From Ustulina deusta (taxonomy: Eukaryota > Ascomycota > Sordariomycetes > Xylariales > Xylariaceae): a DNA stretch of 64,000 nucleotides. The notes below the pieces were generated by a model, which did not search any database, was not told the DNA's origin, and was given only the letters and a program-made list of their open reading frames with translations. Shown here in pieces: positions 55,912 through 64,000 of the stretch (position 1 is its first letter; the number at the start of each line of letters is the position of its first letter). The DNA is taken from the NCBI GenBank assembly GCA_023159155.1, contig JAJNNX010000044.1, positions 124,001 to 188,000 on the forward strand, given 5' to 3'. The position numbers and the translations under genes were made by a program.

Positions 55912-57056
55912 ATGAATAAACAACTGGATGCGTGCTTCGACCGCGTCGAGAAGGCCTTGGGGACACTCATCGACTCCATCGCCAAGTACAATCCCTCCTC
56001 GAACCAGGTGCAGGAGCTGGGGAACGCAGATGCAGAGCTCACCAAAGGACTACAAGACCGTACGCATGCTCATGACACTCCCCTCCCTCTCCCTCTCCTC
56101 TCCTCTCGTTGAACAAGCAGGCGTTTCCCTCGCTCGCTCGGCCATCCATCCATCCATCACACACCACCGATTTCTCACCTTGCGATGACAATGCAGTGCA
56201 AACCCACCAATCCAACTACCGGCGGCTGCAGGACCTGCGCGCCTCGACGGCCCGGTACGACGCCCAGATCAAGGACACGCTCCGGCTCCTCGCCAACACG
56301 CGCAAGGAGCTGGTGCACGCCTCGGCGACGGCCTTCCCCGACGGCCCGAACCACGAGATCCGGTACGACGAGCTGCTCAGCTACGCGCGGCGCATCAGCA
56401 AGACGACGATCCCGCCCGTGGGCGCCGTCAACGCCATAAGCGAGTCGTCGTCGTCGCCGCCGCCGTCGTCGCAGCCCAAAGGGGACGCGAGCGCGCCCGA
56501 GACGGCAGCCACGACGCCGGCCGGCGGGACCCCGAACGGCACCGGCACCACCACGACGCAACAGCAACAGCAGCAGCAGTCGCTCTCGGCCACGGCGAAC
56601 GGCGATGCGTTGTTGTCGTCATCGTCATCATCATCACATCAGCAGCAGCAACAGACGACGAACGGGCTAGCGACGACGGACCTCCCGGAGCCGCTGGCGA
56701 CCTTCCTGAACCCGCACAGCGCGTACACGTTCGTGCCGTGGCCGTCGGAGGAGCAGGTGCGACACGGCGCCATCGCGTCGCTGGCGTACATGGCGGAGCA
56801 AGGGATCGAGGCCGAGGGGTACGACCCGGAGGCGGAGCGGGCGCGGCGGGAGCGCGAGGACGAGGAGCGCCGCCGGGCCGAGGAGCGCGAGCGCGTCGAG
56901 CGCGACGAGCGGGATCGCCGCCTGCGCGACGAGCAGGCCCGCCTCCGCGCCGAGCGCGAGCGCGCCCGCGAGAGGGAGGACGCCGAGAACTGGCGGCGCC
57001 AGAGCGTCTCTGTCGGCGGTGCCCAGCAACAGCATCAGCACCAGCACCAGCAGCAC

Positions 57057-57100
<44 letters not shown>

Positions 57101-57203
57101 ACAGCAATCTGGCGGTCCGGCGGCATCGGGTCCCCCCGTGCAGCCGCAGCCGAAGGCGCAATTTCAATTCATGAGCGATGACGACGACGATGATGACGAT
57201 TGA
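55912..57203 (+). CDS. med4: Mediator complex subunit 4 (MED4)
   Basis: Nuclear subunit of the Mediator middle module, which links activators to RNA polymerase II. Exons are 55912-56059 and 56197-57203, with a 137-nt phase-1 intron, giving 384 residues. The N-terminal half is the MED4 domain: coiled-coil segments LDACFDRVEKALGTLIDSI and, after splicing, LQTHQSNYRRLQDLRASTARYD, then LRLLANTRKELV and the conserved IRYDELLSYARRISKTT (about 114-130). FVPWPSEEQVRHGAIASL (about 265-282) is also a family signature. A low-complexity Ser/Gln spacer separates these. The C-terminal third has a highly charged Arg/Glu helix, a long Gln/His tract encoded by CAG/CAA repeats (57024-57107) and a final run of Asp. 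Yeast Med4 also ends in acidic sequence. Frames on the opposite strand over exon 2 are produced by the high GC and repeats. Confidence 0.93.
57024..57107 (+). repeat. CAG/CAA polyglutamine repeat within MED4
   Basis: A run of CAG, CAA and some CAC/CAT codons encodes a Gln/His stretch of about 28 residues. Such a triplet tract is likely to vary in length between strains. Confidence 0.85.
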
Positions 57204-57577
57204 TTGAGTGAGTGGGCGAGGAAATCATAATCGTCGCGATAGAGATGAAAGTATGATCCTGGGCTGGGGCACGCTATTATGATGAGCCGATTTAGGGAGA
57301 CAGACAGACAGACAGACAGACAGTCCACTATTTACTTGGGATATTGTCGAGAAGTTCATAACCGGTTCACTACCTACCCCAGGCATCGATGTTCTGAAAT
57401 CTTCTCGCGGGCCAACACCATGCCATGGTCAGCATGGACGACTAAGTCTATAATAATTGAAAATTCTTGTCTTCATGATCATACAGTCTATAGTACATGT
57501 AACCCAATTATAACGATGTGCAGGGGGTGTGCCGCTATGCACCTCGAGACTGCGACTAGTCTGTCCTGCGAGAGTAC
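57204..57577. other. convergent 3' region with CAGA microsatellite
   Basis: Space between the converging MED4 and TM9SF genes. A (CAGA)n microsatellite of about six units lies at 57297-57323. Confidence 0.7.
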
Positions 57578-59584
57578 CTAGTCGATCTTGATGGAACTGT
57601 AAATCTTCCTTACGAACCACCAGCTAGAGAAGAATCCAATTGACCCTAATATTCACGTTAGCGTCTGCAACTCTTTGTGTTTCAACGACACGGGTAGCAT
57701 ACCTGTTAATATGAAAAAGAGGAAGGATAAAAGCGCACTGTACCCGATGTACAGTACAGTACCAGATAACCCACCAAGAGAGAGCTTGCTGAGGAGGTAG
57801 ATCAAGGCATTAACGAAGATGTAACCTGCGCTCATACCAGCAGCGAGAAAAGCACGCCATTGCCAGTGGTAGTTTTCCGCGCAGAGCAAGAAGTACACCA
57901 TCAGCACGGTGACGGCCGCACACGTAATAATCATCAGACCGTAGCAGAGGAACAGGAAACCGAACATGTAGTAAATCTTGCTGAACCAGATCGAGCTCAT
58001 GATAAAGTAAAGCTCAACAAAGATGGCGCCAAAGGGAAGAATACCGACAAGCAGCATGCTGGGGAGGGGTTTGAGGTAAGTGGTGGAGGGCGGGATCTGG
58101 CGCGGGATTTGGTTGGTACGAACAGGGGGCTCGAGCGCATTGGCGCGGAACCCTAACCAGGAGCCGGCGACGGACAGAGGTACAGAGATAACGAACCAGA
58201 TGGCAACGATGACGATCATGGTAGTGAAGGGAACAGCACCAGCTGCGCCGTTAGCCCACAGGAAGAGGTTGAGAATGAAGAAAGTCGAGAAAACGATGCC
58301 CGGAACAAGCAGGGGAGTCGATGCGATGTTCAACTTCCACTTCTCTCCATTCAAGGACTTGTACGTTCGGGCCGAGACGTAACCACCGACAAAGCTCAGA
58401 AGCGTGTACAAAAACACGGCGATCGTGCCAAGAGAGCCACGGTTGGACGGGGAGAGGAAGCCGAGTAGGGCAAAGCAGATAGTAAAGCCGGTCATGACAA
58501 ACAGTTGAGCGCCGTTCCCAAGCAGCACGGAAAGCAGTAGAGGATGAGATGGTGTTCGGAAAACGTCACCGTGGACGAGCTTCCATCCGGAGTCTTCCTG
58601 CACGCCATCTTCCAAACCATCCGCTCCCGAAAGATCATCCAGATTAATCTGATCTAGTCGGTTGTATCTCGCGATATCCTTCCTCAGAGCTCGGAACAGG
58701 ACCGAACTGACGGTTATGGTCAGGAAAACTACCACAACAGCCGAGTTGATGAGAGAAAACCAGTGGATCTTGGGATCGAAAACGTGTAGGTACTTGTCCC
58801 ATCGAGTAGCCCATGCAGTGGGGGACTCTTTCCAGTAGACACTGTAAGTGAAGGTGACGTCGGTTACGTGATCCACATCCTGGGAGAGCACGACTGCGCC
58901 AATGCCCTCGTCGGTGCAATCCACCTTGTCCTCGCCCGGAGGATAGGCTTTCGAGTACGGCTGGACAACGGCGCCTACCACCCTGAGCTGGTTCTCTTGA
59001 CCACGAACTTTGTGATACTCAATCACAATGTCATAGTGGTTGTTGAATGTGGGCTCGTCGGGGTTGGCGGTCGGGATTTCACCGAGATGAAAGCCTGGGC
59101 TGTAAAAACTGGTGCCTGTGAGGTCGTCGTAGAGGTTCTGGCCTGCCGGCAGCCCATCTACCAGCCAGTTCAGAGCAAAGCCCTTCATGATGCGCGTGTT
59201 CACAAAATGAGCCGATTCCGTGTCGTACTGGGCAGGACACACTTTGATGCAGGTCTCGTTCTGTGCCATTTTCAAGTGGAAGGGCGAGGTCATGATGCGA
59301 TCGCCAAACAGAATGCTCCCCAAGCTCTCCGACACATATTGGGGGCCACCGTCGGGCTGGCAGAACCGAAACCGGGGATCGTAGTAGTCGTACGACAGCA
59401 CCGAGTGCAGACGGGCATCGGGGGCAGCGACAGGCTTGATGCTATTGACGAAGAGAGGGACGGCGTCGCCTGGCTTGTAGGACGTGGGCGCGACGCCGGG
59501 CAGATAGAAGGCCGCAGTGAGCCGTGGCAGAGCGAAGAGCGCGGGCAGGAGCGCCGACGGTGGCGCAATCGACGATGGCTTCAT
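57578..59584 (-). CDS. endomembrane protein 70 / TM9SF family protein
   Basis: Nonaspanin of the Golgi and endosomes, with roles in membrane-protein sorting, cell adhesion and metal homeostasis in yeast. Exons are 59584-57703 and 57645-57578, with a 57-nt phase-1 intron, giving 649 residues. A signal peptide (about 1-24, ending LPRLTAAF) leads into the luminal domain YLPGVAPTSYKPGDAVPLFVN, with DYYDPRFRFCQP and NLGE-like family blocks. Nine transmembrane helices follow from about residue 280, with ARYNRLD, GWKLVHGDVFR, GSWLGFRA and YLL-rich helices as signatures. The last 22 residues come from the short second exon: SIGFFSSWWFVRKIYSSIKID, the conserved KxD-type C-terminus used for Golgi retention. 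Without splicing the frame ends in an unrelated sequence. The upstream frame to 59734 precedes the signal peptide and is taken as leader. Confidence 0.93.
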
Positions 59585-60274
59585 GTTGGGGGGATCTGAA
59601 TCGGCCGTTAGTACGTATGCGATGCCTTCCAGTCTAGAGACTGGGCAGCAGCACCGTCGATGACGGCCGGCGGATGCCTGCGGACCGGACGGAGAGAGGC
59701 TGGGATCCAACAGGAGGGTGGTCCTTTGTCTCAACTTACATAAATCGCCAGCACGCGAGGCGAGGAACGGCGCGGTCTCGGGTACGGATTACAGAGCACA
59801 AAGGCCCGCGCTGCGATGTGAGGGTTCGCGCAAGGGAGGGATGGGCGGCGGTACGGTAGGAGATGAATTCAGTAGGTCGGCGTGTGCATCAAAGAAGGGC
59901 TATGGAAGAAGGTACAGAGATACTAGTATACATAGGTAGGTAGGTAGACACCTTGGCCGGAATTTGAGGTTGGAAGCTGACGTTTTATTTCCAGGATGCT
60001 ACCTCGTATACCTACTAGTACAGCTCCACGGGTAGAGTACCTAGGTAGGTAACCTACCTACTGTACCTACTGCCTAGAGCTTCAGTGTTCAGGGGTGCCC
60101 TGTCGGGACTAAACTCAGATCTAATTAAAAACCTTATACAAAGCCCCACTATCGATAGCCTTCTCATTCGATTAGATTATTTTTTTTTGGAAGCCTACAA
60201 TCATTGAAACCCATACAACGAACTCCCTGCACCTTCGCTCAAAATTAATATTCCCTGGAATATTCCAAGTCAAA
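59585..60274. promoter_or_regulatory. bidirectional promoter with TAGGTA/TACCTA palindromes
   Basis: About 690 bp between divergent TM9SF and Lcp5 starts. It contains (TAGG)n-type repeats at about 59934-59949 and a run of TACCTAGGTAGGTAACCTAC-like palindromes at about 60037-60069. Similar words occur near 45050, 48600 and 55785 in this window, so this is a dispersed simple motif. Confidence 0.55.
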
Positions 60275-61417
60275 ATGGGAACTGCGGTGACCTTGCCGGC
60301 GTTGCTGGACTCTCTCAACAATTCATTGTCTTCCACAATTGAAGCCACGCCCAAACTTGCCGGCATAGATGAGACCGAGAATGGCGTCTCTCTTCTCGAC
60401 GTTAAGAACGAACTTCTGCTATCGTACCTCCAGAACCTCGTCTTTCTCATATTGATTAAAATACGGAACGCGAAGAGTGACGACGCAGGCTCAGGTAACA
60501 ACTCGGCCGAGATATCAGATGCCGTTGTTAAAAAGCTAGTTGAGTTGCGCCTGTACCTGGACAAGGGCGTGCGTCCGCTGGAGGAGCGATTGCGATTCCA
60601 GCTCGACAAGATCATCCGTGCAGCAGACGATGCAGATCGGAACGAAAAAATGGGAAAGGACCCCCAAGATGCTAAGTCGGAATCCGGATCCGAATCGGAC
60701 GAAGGCGGCGACGACGATGACGACGCTGATGAGGCCGGTCGCGACCTGGATAACAAGACACGGAGCCGAGCAGATGCTAAGCAAGGCCCCTCGTTCTCCA
60801 ACTTCTCGGCGCCCGTATCGGTAGGCATGGCGGCGGCGGCCCAAAACACGACCGGCGTCTACAGACCTCCCAAGATCACACCGACCGTGATGCCCACAAC
60901 CGAGCGACGAGAGCGGGCAGAGCGCCGACCCATGAAGTCTGCCACAATGAACGAGTACATCGCGGACGAGCTCTCAACTGCCCCCTCCGCCCTTCCCAGC
61001 GTGGGATCGAATGTGGCCTTTGGCGGCAGAAAGATGAAGACAGCATCGGAGCGTGAGGAGGAACAGCGCAAGCGCGAGTTCGAGGAGACCAACTTCGTCC
61101 GATTACCCAAGGAGGGCAAGAAGCAACGCGCCGAGAGGAACAAGCAGGAGCGCCGAAGCGCAAAGATGAGCTTCGGTGGAGAGGAATGGCGAGATCTGGG
61201 CGACGGCGTGGACCGCATCAATAAGCTGACAAGACGGAAGGAAGGCGGCGGTAGGAGTACTAAGGCCCTGCTGGAGAAAAGCCGCAAGAGAGGTCGCGAA
61301 ACAGCCGATAGCAGCCGTGGAAGTGGTCTCAGTAGCGACACCAGAGAGATTGGTGAGCGGTTTAGTAAGAAGCTAAAAGTTATGGAGGGAGGAAGAAGGG
61401 ACCGTGGCAAACGCTAG
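60275..61417 (+). CDS. lcp5: U3 snoRNP / small-subunit processome protein Lcp5 (neuguidin-like)
   Basis: Nucleolar protein needed for early 18S rRNA processing, of the Sas10/Utp3/C1D family. Single exon, 380 residues. The N-terminal Sas10/Utp3 domain (about 1-120) reads GVSLLDVKNELLLSYLQNLVFLILIKIR and VVKKLVELRLYLDKGVRPLEERLRFQLDKII. An acidic patch (SESGSESDEGGDDDDDADE) follows. The mid-region has YRPPKITPTVMP and ERRERAERRPMKS, typical of Lcp5, and NEYIADELSTAPSALPSVGSN. The C-terminus is strongly basic (SRKRGRETAD, KKLKVMEGGRRDRGKR) and fits nucleolar targeting. Length is close to yeast Lcp5 (357). It converges with the flavin monooxygenase gene. Confidence 0.92.
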   Translation: MGTAVTLPALLDSLNNSLSSTIEATPKLAGIDETENGVSLLDVKNELLLSYLQNLVFLILIKIRNAKSDDAGSGNNSAEISDAVVKKLVELRLYLDKGVRPLEERLRFQLDKIIRAADDADRNEKMGKDPQDAKSESGSESDEGGDDDDDADEAGRDLDNKTRSRADAKQGPSFSNFSAPVSVGMAAAAQNTTGVYRPPKITPTVMPTTERRERAERRPMKSATMNEYIADELSTAPSALPSVGSNVAFGGRKMKTASEREEEQRKREFEETNFVRLPKEGKKQRAERNKQERRSAKMSFGGEEWRDLGDGVDRINKLTRRKEGGGRSTKALLEKSRKRGRETADSSRGSGLSSDTREIGERFSKKLKVMEGGRRDRGKR

Positions 61418-61837
61418 TTGCAGACACCCGCATTACAGTTGCCTGCTAATGAAAAACCTGACATCGATGCTCGTGTCTAATATAGGAAGGCTCTTTTTAC
61501 ATTATTTTTTTACATGGGACGGTTCTGATCCGCGCACAAGAACTGCAACCCGAGCCCTCATTTCAGCTCTCCCAGTCCCTCTCACCGTTCGGCGAACATA
61601 GCGAGTGCAGAAGAGGCCTTGGAGACCTGTATCTATCGACTGTTGCAGCGCCCAGCTCCTCGGGAAGTGACTTCTCTTTCATCAACACCCCGTGAGCATG
61701 ATCTGTGACACACCTCCTCAGTTGACTCTAACCCACTGAAGCTCTGCTGCGAATAGTCGAGTGAGTATCCATTTCATCATGCTCCCTATACATCAACATA
61801 GAAATTCTGGCACATCAACCTCCGTATCCTGTACGGT
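61418..61837. other. convergent 3' intergenic region
   Basis: About 420 bp between the ends of Lcp5 and the flavin monooxygenase. Nothing but 3' untranslated sequence is apparent. Confidence 0.6.
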
Positions 61838-63640
61838 CTAAAAGCTCCGGCCAACATCTGGCTTGTCAGTACCCTGATGCATGCCTAGACCGTTACGAAT
61901 CTGTTCCTCCTTTTCAACGATACGCTTGGGTAGCGCGATACCCAAGCCGAAGAACACGAAGAAGGCCCACTTCCATCTGAATGGGTTAAATGCGACGCAG
62001 AACGTGAGCCACCAGACAAGTTCGAGGTACGTAAAGAAGTCGAACGCCTCGGTTGGCGCGAACGCCTTCAGCATCTTTGTCATGTCGATCCACCGCTCCA
62101 TCCAGAACCTGGACGGTCGGGTGAGCGGGTCAATAAGGAACATTAATAGTATGCGTGTGTAGACACCGATATGCCAGTTCCCAACCGTTCCCAGACCTTG
62201 TATATAAGTGCAGTTGATGGCAGAAATCGAGGGATGTTGTGGTGGGAATGTCTGAAGATACCAGTTGGGAGGGCCATAGGGCTCCTGAAATGAGTCCTCT
62301 GGAAGGAAGTCCAGAGCAGGCCGTTTGAACCCCGTGGCCATCACCAGCATGTCACCTTGAATGTCAACTTTTCGACCGGGTCCCCCTTTGGGTACGCCCT
62401 TGTCACGCTTGTTGACGAATACGCCACCTTCGTGAAAAGTGTCAATGTCACATCGTACCCACTCCGCAGCGCCCGATCGTAATTTATCCATGATATCCGA
62501 ATTCACCATGGGGGTATCGGTGAAAATTCCCTTGGAATCAGGTGCGATATCTCGCAGATCTCGGTAGAAGAATCTTTTAAGCAGCCGCTCCGGGATCCAA
62601 GAAAGCGGAGTCTCTTGGCCCCAGATGTTCAGGGATAGCAGAATATCGACTATCATATTACGAGGAATGATCCATTTTTCACTTGGAAAAAAGAGTCAGC
62701 GATTTTCATATGTGGGAAATCAGGTATGGGAAGAGCTTGGGGAGTGGAAGGGCCGGGAGTAATAGGATTAAAAATCCCCAATTCGACAATTCAATGGAAT
62801 CCTCACCTGCGAGACAAGATATACACTTTCTTCGCACCTTCTTCGAAAGCGTATTCCAATGCCTCAACCGCACTTGCACCGCCTCCAATAATTATCATGG
62901 TTTTTCCCTCAACATCGACTCTAATAGACTGTTAATGGAGATCCCGCTATGATACTATATCATGTGTTTTGGATGACTTACCCTGTCAGTCTGCTGGAGT
63001 GGTGCACAGGTTTCTGAAAGGTTTCAATACCGTCAATATGTGGCATCTTGGGATCGCCGCAGGTACCGATTGCGGCAATGATGCCATCGAAATGGCCATT
63101 GGCAGTGTTATTGACGATCCAACGGCCCTGGTCGTCTTTATATAACTTTTCGACCTTCGTTTCGAATTTGGTCCGCGTATCGAGTCCATACTTCTCCCAT
63201 ATCTGTCGAACTTGGCTTAGAATCTGCTGCCGATCCGGATACCCGCCGTCCCATCGAATCGAGGGGTGAAATCTAAACATGGCAGAGTGTACCTGCAGGC
63301 CAGATGTAGTGTTCACGTTCTGCGAAAAGAAAGAATTAGCACGTCTACTCTTTCAGAGTTTTGGATTTACTATATAGTTACTAACGCTCCAGATGCCTCC
63401 TAAGTTCTTCTTTGTCCCGGATTCGAATATGACCACATCGAATCCATGGCCAATGCAATGAGCTGCTGCCGAGACACCAGTGATGCCGGCGCCAATAACG
63501 GCAATTTTAGGCCTTCCCAAGTGTGCACTGGGTGGCAGGGGCGTGGGCGCAAAGATAACATTGGTTAACCATTGGAATATCTGAAAGGCGAATAAAAAAG
63601 GGTGAAAAAGAGGATTTGGGAGACGAGTCTGGGAACTCAT
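61838..63640 (-). CDS. membrane-associated flavin-containing monooxygenase (FMO-like)
   Basis: Class B flavoprotein monooxygenase related to FMOs and Baeyer-Villiger enzymes, using FAD and NADPH. Exons are 63640-63386, 63319-62982, 62920-62807 and 62681-61838, with introns of 66, 61 and 125 nt, giving 516 residues. The FAD fold has AVIGAGITGVSAAA (about 47-60) and FESGTKKNLGGIWS joined by splicing to NVNTTSGLQVHSAMFRFHP. GTCGDPKMPHIDGIETFQKPVHHSS resembles the FMO fingerprint FxGxxxHxxx, with Lys-Pro replacing glycine. The NADPH fold MIIIGGGASAVEA (about 206-218) is restored by the second splice. MLVMATGFKRPALDFLP is the ATG-type linker motif. A hydrophobic N-terminal helix (about 11-30) and C-terminal hydrophobic segments (about 440-490) suggest ER membrane attachment. 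The codon at 63646 is TTG, so ATG at 63640 is the start. The substrate is unknown. Confidence 0.88.
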
Positions 63641-64000
63641 CTTCAAATCAGTGGGGTACCGAAGTATATGAGATGGGTACAGCTGCAGTAGTTGGAGTTA
63701 CGTAGTAAAACCCGTGGCCTTGAAGCTTCGGGATCAGAAAATCCCAAGCGAATGAATTAAATTTACAAGACATATAAACAGATCAGGAACAAGTGCCTCC
63801 AAGGTATGATGTAATAGACTTGTCATTAACTGGAGCTACCGCAGCTTCTATCTGCTTTCGCTAAGCTCACTGGTTGGTTGTTGGAGCCAATCAGGAATCC
63901 CTGTCCCATGACATCACCATCGCGACGATCGGCTTCTTACATGTGATTGGGGCTAACCAACCTTAGCATGGCATCGCCATCTCACCAGACGGTTGGACTC
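63641..64000. other. upstream region of the flavin monooxygenase
   Basis: The last 360 bp hold the probable promoter of the reverse-strand flavin monooxygenase. No further gene begins within the window. Confidence 0.5.

Noticed and set aside
56428..57167. Reverse-strand frames of 166-232 codons opposite MED4 exon 2
   Set aside because: They consist of Ala/Arg or Leu/Val runs created by the complementary CAG repeats and GC-rich codons.
59585..59734. 50-codon N-terminal extension of the TM9SF protein
   Set aside because: It precedes a proper signal peptide and would prevent its function; ATG at 59584 is preferred.

Overview
The window is nuclear DNA of a filamentous ascomycete (Pezizomycotina, most likely Sordariomycetes). 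The evidence is short spliceosomal introns of about 45-170 bp with GTRNGY donors and CTRAC-like branch points, fungal-type families (Zn2Cys6 regulator, HMT1-type vacuolar ABC transporter, NIPA with a long cytosolic tail, fungal arylamine N-acetyltransferase, DIE2/ALG10, Lcp5, MED4), and AT-rich gene-poor islands that look like repeat-induced mutation. No bacterial operon, CRISPR array, rRNA or convincing tRNA was seen. Most genes had to be assembled from exons. Each model below was accepted only when splice sites and reading phase agreed and the total coding length was a multiple of three.

Layout. 1-5.8 kb: essentially gene-free, rich in low-complexity tracts. 5.8-9.6 kb: a six-exon HMT1-like vacuolar ABC transporter whose last exon adds a PAM2-like motif and an Arg/Gly-rich tail. 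10.4-11.6 kb: the co-chaperone SGT2 (reverse strand), whose first coding exon is only ATG. 12.3-12.6 kb: a 351-bp non-autonomous DNA transposon with long inverted repeats and a 9-bp target duplication. 13.2-14.1 kb: arylamine N-acetyltransferase. 15.7-17.6 kb: a type II membrane glycosyltransferase-like protein. 18.9-21.2 kb: a NIPA-type magnesium transporter. 23.9-30.7 kb: FAD monooxygenase, Zn2Cys6 regulator and HpcH/HpaI aldolase, possibly one small catabolic group. 30.8-33.0 kb: a glutaredoxin-like protein and a CHORD-CS Hsp90 co-chaperone. 34.0-35.2 kb: a previously hidden five-exon tetraspan membrane protein. 36.7-37.4 kb: a basic hypothetical protein. 39.2-41.0 kb: an SRPK-like kinase with a C-terminal membrane anchor. 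41.5-46.9 kb: decayed or orphan genes, an AT-rich island, a DUF4804-like gene and a short-chain dehydrogenase remnant joined tail to tail.

From about 49 kb to the end the region is compact housekeeping DNA in alternating divergent and convergent pairs: a small disordered conserved protein, ALG10, dihydroorotate dehydrogenase, QCR10 (five exons, including a 12-nt first and a 9-nt last coding exon), Mediator MED4, an EMP70/TM9SF protein, the ribosome-biogenesis factor Lcp5 and a membrane-associated flavin monooxygenase. The change from sparse to compact near 48-49 kb suggests a boundary between an accessory, repeat-affected compartment and a core one.

The most unusual observations are the intron-gated PAM2 plus RG-rich tail on the ABC transporter, the Mutator-like MITE, the reconstructed tetraspan gene, and the rearrangement junction that supplies the 3' end of the DUF4804-like gene.
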